64,000 nt of DNA from Campylorhamphus procurvoides (lineage: Eukaryota > Chordata > Aves > Passeriformes > Dendrocolaptidae). Positions 59,201 to 64,000 of this stretch are shown here, one piece after another. Positions within the stretch are counted from its first letter, which is position 1, and each line of letters starts with the position of its first letter. The notes below the pieces were generated by a model. It did not search any database. It was not told where the DNA came from and worked only from the letters and a program-made list of their open reading frames with translations. Position numbers and translations under genes: made by a program. The DNA lies in NCBI GenBank assembly GCA_013396655.1, contig WBMV01008391.1, positions 248,001-312,000 on the forward strand, given 5' to 3'.

Positions 59201-62200
59201 TGCTGACCACAGTATTGCTGACACAAGCCAGGATGTCACTGGCCTTGCTGGCCACAGATAAATGTTATTAATGATTACTGGATATTTAACTAAAGGCTAC
59301 TATAAGCTGACTGAATTACAAGGTTAGTTATTGTCAGTGTTAACAAAGGCTCAAAGTTTGGTTGTACAGACTTAGATTTTTTTATTCTTATTTGTGTATC
59401 ACATTAGCAATTTCTATACTTAGATCTCTCCACCCTTCTGTATTGACTATCTTCTCTCTTCCATGCCCATCAGCTACTGAGATAGACACAAACTATCCAA
59501 CAGTGACTTATCAATAAGATATTCGTATACTCTTCAATTATGTGTATGTTCCTAAAAGGCAATACTCAAAGAAGCTTTGACTATGAAACAATGAAATATC
59601 TTAATAAAATTAAACAAGATATTCTGTAAAACTAGTAAGTTATAAGAACTGAACTTCACTACGAAAGTATCTCCCAACAATGTCACATGTGTATACTTAT
59701 ATATTATTCAAAAATAATTGCAAACCATTAATACTTAAAATACTAAAAGTGAATCATATTAATAAACTTTACAGGTCAAATGTAAATAATCATTACCTAG
59801 TAAAATATAAACAGTTTGCTTTACACTATCTTGGGTAATTGCTACCATACAAAAATTTGCCCAATATTTAACACTAAATGTACTTAACAGTACTATCTGC
59901 AATAACTGTGTGATCCTATTGTTGGTTTTGTGGTAAAGAATGTTAAGGGATATGGTGAATCAACCTCAAAAGCAATGAGGTGCTGACTTCTTTTTTAAGG
60001 AGTTGTCTTTAGAGCCAGTCTAACATTACTTGCTGATACTGGGTGTTTAGCTCTCTGCTGACACATCAGAATTACCTGGAAATAAATCTTAGCTTTTGTC
60101 TAGATAGGGAGAAATAAATAGAATAACAATTTCAGTGTTATGCAGATAACGCAGAGTACCTCATTTTAGAAGATATGCTTCTTCCATATCAACTATCCAG
60201 TGTGCTTGACACTATCCTAAAAACCTACTCTATTTGTTGGCATTAACTAATATTTTAAACATATAAAAATTAGGAACACACAGAAACAAACAAAAAAATA
60301 TTAAACATGAGCAAAAAGGTGGTTGGACTCCTTGTTCCTTTGAAACTGAGTAGATTTCTCCCAACTATAAAAGAAGGCCAGCTGCTTCCACCTGCCTGTT
60401 CTCATTTAATAAAATTTACCAGCCACAAAGCACAACATGCTTATTCAATTTCAGTTCAGTCTGATTCTTCAAAAATACTAAAATTATTTTGATGGGTTTT
60501 CTGACAGATTGATTGTCTGACTTCTTATGTTACTCTTTGTTTGATGCCATTCTAATTTGGCATGGGACCAGGTGTAACTTATTCTCCACTGAGCCCTGCC
60601 CCATGGTCTAGTCAGTCTGAGAGCTTTGTAGCCATGTCTCATCCAGACTAGTGTCACACTACTGTGCAGCAACAGAGGTGTGTAGTGATGTCCATGGAAA
60701 CTCCTCTGATTAATTGTATTTGTTCACCTGGAAACATTTCTGCATAAGCTCATTACTCTAAAGAAAGCACCACCTTATTATTTGCAAACTTTACTGGGTT
60801 TTGAAAAAATTCCATGCCCTAACTTGAATCCATCTATACCTGAATGACTTTAAATAGCGCATTAGAACATTTCTAAATGTTTAAACCAAAGAGGATAAAG
60901 AAAACCAGGTGATCAGTTTGCCTGGAATCTTACCTAGCAACACAGAGGAGCCACCTTTACTAGCAAACTAAAATGTTCAGAAAATCTTGTTCCAGCTTGA
61001 TCACCATGACTTGGATCCAGGTAGAATTTTACACTGATATCTCAAGTCAGTAGTGGACACAGAGATTATATAAGATTAGTCAGACTCAAGTAAAGCCAGA
61101 AGAGAACTGTTAATGACAAGAAAAAGGAAGAAGCTGCAAAGTTCACAATCTACTTATCCGCCTCCTGAAACAGTCCAGCTGTGAGCACACCTACTTTGCC
61201 TCGATATCAAACACAAAGTTTTCATTCCAGATGTGGTAGTATGGCTGAAGTGGGATGAGTCTGACTTCAAAAGATGGAAGTTCTGCATGGAAAAAAGAAG
61301 GTGAAAGGTCATAATATGTGAATTTCAAACATACCTTAAACTCCTGGCATCTGTCAACACTCTCTGAGAGGATGTGGCTGCACTCATGGGGTGTTTTAGT
61401 TTGAATCAGCGATGCACTTCTGAAACAAATTTGATCATCCTCCCTTGTTCTGCTTTGCTTCACATAGCAGAGCAGGCTTTGAGCACACAAAATTTATTTA
61501 TTTACAGTGAAATTAAGCTAGAGGATAAACTCCAACAATGACTAAGCATCAAGTGCCCTAGACTAGAAGCAGTCTCAAGTAAACCCACCCTGAGTTGGGT
61601 GGAGTGGGGGCATAGGATCCTCAGCATCAGCTGTGTCCCTCTGAATTGGCTCCCATTAAGCCAAAATATTTGCTCCTGTGGATATAGTCAGGGTAATTTG
61701 CTCCTGCACACGGGTGTTTGTAGAGTCTCCACTATTCTGTTACACCTGTTAGCTAAGGCAAAACCAGTTTTGACAAACAGAGATTTTCATACAGTCCTGA
61801 GATTTTCTTTTGTCTTTAAGAAAAAAAACCCAGCAAAACAACTAGCCCACACTGAAGTTTAAAAGAAGGCATAAGTTCAGTGCAAATAAACTAAGCAATT
61901 TCTTATCCCAAATTGTTAGGATTTTACATTTTTACTTTTCCCACAGTGTCCTTACTGCTTCTTAAAAAAAGCTTCCTTGAGTATAGGAAGTATAGTATAG
62001 GAATAATTAATAAACGTCCAGACTAAAATCTACTGAGAGAAAATGGGCAGGGTTTTTTGGTTGGTTGGGTTTTTTTGGGTTTTTTCCTTCTCCTAATCTT
62101 CACTGGAAACTTTAGGAGAATTGCAATGACTTTAAAACTGAGCTAATATCTTTTTGTTTTCTTTTTTTTTTTCCCCTGTAGTGGGAGAGCCCTTACAATG

Positions 62201-63705
62201 TTTTGTGAAAAATGTTAAAAAAGTTACTAAGTGTGTATAGAAACCAAAGGTGTTTCCTTTTGAAAATAAAAGTGGAAGCCACACAGAACCAGAGTTTTCC
62301 TTCTGTGCATCAGAGCTAGCAAAGATGCACTGAAACACTATGAAACTTGTCCTTAGTACCTAACTACAGCCAGGTTTAATCACTGCAGTATGTCTTTTAA
62401 CATACAATGGGTAACTTCATATATTTAAAATGCAAATTTAATATTCTCTTACCGTATTTTTTAACTTCAAATTCAGCAGAAACATTAGACATTTCATGTT
62501 GATGAAACCAGGCTTTGATTTTCCAGGTTCCAGGGCTTAAGTTCAGATTCAGCACAAAATAGTTAATTAGCATTCCTCAGATATTTTATGATGCCAATAT
62601 ATAAATTATCACTAAACATTAATATTTTCCTTACTTTGATCTCATCCCAAACTAATTTTTTTAATAGATTTCTCTTTGCTGGGAGGAGCCAGCAACATAT
62701 TTCCAAATGTCCCAGGAAACACCTAAAATAACTGTATGAGGAAGTGCAAGGTAACATACTTGCAAACCACATGTAACACATATTACCTCTAGAAAGTCCT
62801 CAGAAATAGAGAACTTATCAAATATTTCCTATAGTTTATCTTCACTGTGATATCAAAATCAACCTAGTATGCAAGAGCACACTATTAAGTAAAAGCCTGA
62901 GTGTTTGAAATAATTAATATTTAATAACTAAGAGGTAATTAATGACACTTTGCAAACTAAGGCCTTGCAGAAGTGCTCTCTTGAATGAAGCCATACATTT
63001 GAACAGATATTTAAGCAGTTTGTTAAATTGTTCCTTATCAGGATACATGTTGCCAATTATAGCCTATTAACATTAAATTCTGGACTTATCTCTCCAAGAT
63101 GTGGTGCTTCAGGGTAAAAAGATATTAACCATAAGCTCAATCTTTGCCCCACGGTGAGAGAATGAAAATTTTGAAAGGCAATTCTATCAATTCAGCAGTT
63201 AAAAATCTTAATCTACAGGTTTCCATGCACAAGGCCCAGCAGTAACGTACTCAGCAACATCTGGTATTTCAAAATGTTCACTGAACACTGCTTTTATTTT
63301 CCGGTCTGACTTTTTAACCACCATTCCTTTTGAATTCTGTTGAGAGAGAAAAAGCAAACGTGATGACGTACCAAGTGTCAAACATTTACATCCAAAAGCT
63401 CAAGTTCATATACTAGTCCCATGGAAGACAAAATGCTTTGCTTACTTTCCTACTTTAGTACTCACATGTCACATTTCCCTCCACGCTCCTGATATGGGCC
63501 AAAAATGACTAGACTTTTCTCACTATGTGTAAACTCTGAGGGGAGTCATAGCTATAGTTTTGTTTTTGGATCCTTTTTGCAAAGCTTTCATAGTGCTGAA
63601 GAAGCACTCATCAGCAGTGTTTTTGCATACTTACTAGCACGACTACTGTAACCGTGTCATCTGCTGGCCTCATAGCATTGTCCAGAATGAAGATCCTGTA
63701 TCTTA
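22185..63705 (-). CDS. Complement C4-like protein, 38 exons (5' end outside window)
   Basis: Minus-strand gene, 4610 coding bases, 1536 residues, stop TAA at 22185-22187. All 38 exons have GT-AG borders and matching phases. Domain order: macroglobulin (MG) domains, beta-alpha site RRQKR, anaphylatoxin, more MG, CUB and thioester domain (GCAEQ), MG8, acidic linker plus RRRR, C345C/netrin domain. Identity as C4 rather than C3, C5 or A2M rests on the two processing sites (three chains), the motif QQQADGSF followed by PVLDRSMQ, and a C-terminus aligning with human C4 ([20 protein letters not shown]). The 71-base first exon seen corresponds to human exon 4, so three exons with the signal peptide lie beyond 64,000. 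Family role: a secreted plasma protein, cleaved by C1s or MASP-2, whose C4b fragment bonds covalently to targets and builds the C3 convertase. The exons are listed under the chain entries. I give no symbol because orthology to MHC C4 is not established. Confidence 0.95.
32206..32371 (-). CDS. Exon with acidic Tyr segment and alpha-gamma site RRRR
   Basis: Begins [12 protein letters not shown], an acidic run with one Tyr, like the tyrosine-sulfated part of human C4 although with fewer Tyr. It also has an NST sequon and then HSRRRRDV; the four Arg codons are at 32259-32270. Human C4 has RRRR followed by EAPK at the same place. Cleavage would give a gamma chain of 287 residues (291 in human). 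Confidence 0.92.
32259..45338 (-). CDS. C4-like gene: alpha-chain exons (human exons 15-30)
   Basis: Exons, in order of translation: 45227-45338, 44907-44977, 43878-44017, 43097-43309, 41940-41991, 41364-41444, 40072-40275, 38448-38523, 37829-37985, 36447-36542, 35950-36118, 34880-35046, 34290-34448, 33636-33695, 33112-33205 and 32206-32371. They encode residues 595-1249. The chain begins [11 protein letters not shown], matching the acidic start of human C4b alpha', then [22 protein letters not shown] and [22 protein letters not shown]. The thioester domain follows ([20 protein letters not shown] to [20 protein letters not shown]). Between exons 25 and 26 the roughly 25-residue Pro/Ser-rich loop found in human C4 is absent; AKQQRYWGN joins directly to VETTAYALL. 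The donor of exon 28 is GAGT|gtaagt; a GT two bases upstream would break the frame. Confidence 0.93.
37440..37550 (+). repeat. Degenerate CR1 fragment
   Basis: 'AACAGGTTACCCAGAGAGAC' followed by a line of CR1 3' region words ('AATCTGATCTAACTAGAAC'). Plus strand, within the intron between C4-like exons 23 and 24. Diverged, with ragged ends. Confidence 0.65.
37829..37985 (-). CDS. Exon with the isotype-determining residue (PVLD)
   Basis: Encodes LTAFIVKVL, then [12 protein letters not shown] and [10 protein letters not shown]. The final residue of PVLD (Asp959, codon at 37841-37843) aligns with Asp1106 of human C4A (PCPVLD), the position that is His in C4B (LSPVIH). An Asp at this place favours direct attack by amino groups, so amide-bond formation is predicted. 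Borders: tgtgcag|GTTAA and ATGCAG|gtgggt. Confidence 0.9.
40072..40275 (-). CDS. Thioester exon of the C4-like gene
   Basis: 68 residues containing [15 protein letters not shown]; Cys844 and Gln847 of the visible protein (codons within 40187-40201) would form the internal thioester. C3, C4 and A2M usually have GCGEQ; here the middle residue is Ala (GCA). Both bond-forming residues are kept, so the thioester is probably functional. Downstream [20 protein letters not shown] is typical of C3/C4. Borders: acaacag|GGAAT and GAACAAG|gtatgc. Confidence 0.93.
42893..43045 (-). repeat. CR1 fragment beside C4-like exon 18
   Basis: 'GAGCTGGAAGGAACCCACAA', then 'CAAGCCCAACCCTCAGCCCT': a minus-strand CR1 tail of a subfamily different from the copy at 19327. 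It ends within about 50 bases of the exon 18 donor at 43096. Confidence 0.85.
46229..47378 (-). CDS. C4a-like anaphylatoxin (end of exon 13 plus exon 14)
   Basis: Exon 14 (46229-46429) plus the end of exon 13 encodes residues 517-594: 78 residues between RRQKR and a C-terminal ...VGLAR, close to the 77 of human C4a. The six-cysteine anaphylatoxin pattern is intact: CCQDG, then RLPC, SRQC and QDCC. The C-terminal Arg needed for receptor-type activity and for C1s/MASP cleavage is present (R594, split from the next residue by the exon 14/15 junction). The segment is very basic towards its end ([11 protein letters not shown]). Exon borders: ttgcag|CCAGC and GCACGAC|gtaaag. Confidence 0.92.
47379..47393 (-). 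other. Beta-alpha chain processing site RRQKR
   Basis: Five codons AGA AGG CAG AAG AGA (residues 512-516), followed by SLDF. It aligns with human C4 RKKR followed by NVNF, the furin-type site that separates the beta and alpha chains. It fits the R-X-K/R-R rule and should be functional. Confidence 0.85.
47379..63705 (-). CDS. C4-like gene: beta-chain exons (human exons 4-13)
   Basis: Exons, in order of translation: 63635-63705, 63251-63336, 62453-62535, 61195-61282, 56481-56586, 56170-56293, 54109-54224, 53231-53398, 52282-52479, 49783-49974, 48288-48437, 47759-47885 and 47345-47416. They encode residues 1-516 of the visible protein, covering most of MG domains 1-6. Diagnostic stretches: [71 protein letters not shown] and [14 protein letters not shown]. 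The largest intron (56587-61194, 4.6 kb) carries a CR1. The chain ends at the RRQKR processing site. About 155 N-terminal residues are missing, judging from human C4. Confidence 0.93.
51735..52200 (-). repeat. CR1 fragment in a C4-like intron
   Basis: Starts 'ATAGAATCATAGAAATAG', then 'TCTAGTTCAACTGCCTGCTC' and ends near 'CTGGACCCCCTCTG'. Minus strand, several hundred bases, diverged. It ends about 80 bases from the donor side of exon 9 (52282). Confidence 0.85.
57038..57130 (-). repeat. Possible short CR1 remnant
   Basis: 'ACCATAGAATCATTTCAGGG' resembles the CR1 terminus in reverse complement; the rest is too diverged to be sure. Confidence 0.35.
58691..59260 (-). repeat. CR1 fragment in the largest C4-like intron
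   Basis: About 570 bases of minus-strand CR1. It begins 'AGAATCATTAAGTCTGC', continues 'TTTTCCTAATATCCCAATAT' and 'GAGCCTCCTCTTCTCCAGGT', and ends 'GGCCTTGCTGGCC'. This is the longest copy in the window and includes part of the region upstream of the usual 3' tail. Its sense strand keeps a 101-codon open stretch (58836-59141), which is not a gene. Confidence 0.92.
59261..61194 (-). other. Rest of the 4.6 kb intron between C4-like exons 7 and 8 (human numbering)
   Basis: AT-rich, no exon with both splice sites and C4 similarity, no further repeat recognised. The exons on either side (61195-61282 and 56481-56586) join in frame to give EAK-HSYGK, matching the human QARYIYGK region, so nothing is missing between them. 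Confidence 0.6.
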
Positions 63706-64000
63706 CTGTTAAGCAGAAGAATAAATACATTCACATATTTTTTTTTCCTGGCCTTTCTAGATAGCAATTATTACAAGCTGTAAACTGAGTTACTGAAATT
63801 AGGACAGTTATTAGGACAATTATTACTTTCTTTTAATGAAAATAAGTCTGCAAAATTTCAAAACAGAACTGCATTCTTGCGCTGGCTTTGCATCTTACCT
63901 GACCAGATAACCTTTTGAAGAAAATTCTGAAAATTACTCATAGAGCTCACTCACTTTTGTATTCCTTCAGCAATCTAGGCCTGTAACAAAACTCAAGAAC
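63706..64000 (-). other. Intron upstream of the first visible C4-like exon
   Basis: The acceptor cttaacag lies just above 63705. No exon for the conserved segment that precedes VRYRIF in human C4 (QTDQPIYNPGQ) was found here, so it must lie beyond the window. Confidence 0.6.

Noticed and set aside
63896..63925. Minus-strand stretch between ttttcag and GTCAG|gtaaga reading FSSKGYLV, resembling human C4 FSSRRGHLFL
   Set aside because: It ends in phase 2 while the next exon needs phase 1, and no QTDQPIYNPG segment lies between. It could be a decayed or chance match, so it was not annotated.

Overview
This is a stretch of vertebrate nuclear DNA, almost certainly from a bird. Three things point that way: spliced genes with GT-AG introns and no operon-like packing, several truncated CR1 retrotransposons of the avian type (3' tails like 'ATTCTATGATTC', most on the minus strand), and the gene order PROSER1-STOML3, which is also neighbouring in human 13q13. 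I cannot name the species.

Left part (1-7.4 kb): the 3' end of PROSER1 on the plus strand. It has one very large Pro/Ser/Thr-rich exon, two smaller coding exons, a stop at 5930-5932 and a long 3' UTR. The 5' exons lie before the window. From 7.4 to 12 kb there is intergenic DNA with one CR1 copy. From 11,989 to 19,887 there is a complete seven-exon STOML3 (stomatin-like 3, 283 residues), also plus strand, with CR1 fragments in two introns.

Right part (22.2-63.7 kb): one large minus-strand gene, tail-to-tail with STOML3. I assembled 38 coding exons whose splice phases all agree and give one open frame of 1536 residues ending in a stop. The product is a complement C4-type protein. It shows macroglobulin domains, a basic beta-alpha processing site, a six-cysteine anaphylatoxin (C4a-like), a thioester domain, an acidic Tyr-containing segment followed by Arg4 (alpha-gamma site), and a C-terminal C345C/netrin domain. 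By comparison with human C4 (41 exons, from memory), exons 4-41 are here; the signal peptide and first domain lie beyond 64,000. The window contains no MHC-type neighbours, so this looks like a C4 paralogue outside the MHC, sitting where FREM2 would be the next gene in mammals.

The most interesting biology is in this C4-like gene. The thioester motif is GCAEQ rather than the usual GCGEQ. The residue that sets acyl-transfer specificity is Asp (as in human C4A). Six extra cysteines lie in and just before the thioester domain. No frame-breaking lesion is visible. The rest of the window is introns, CR1 remnants and simple repeats.
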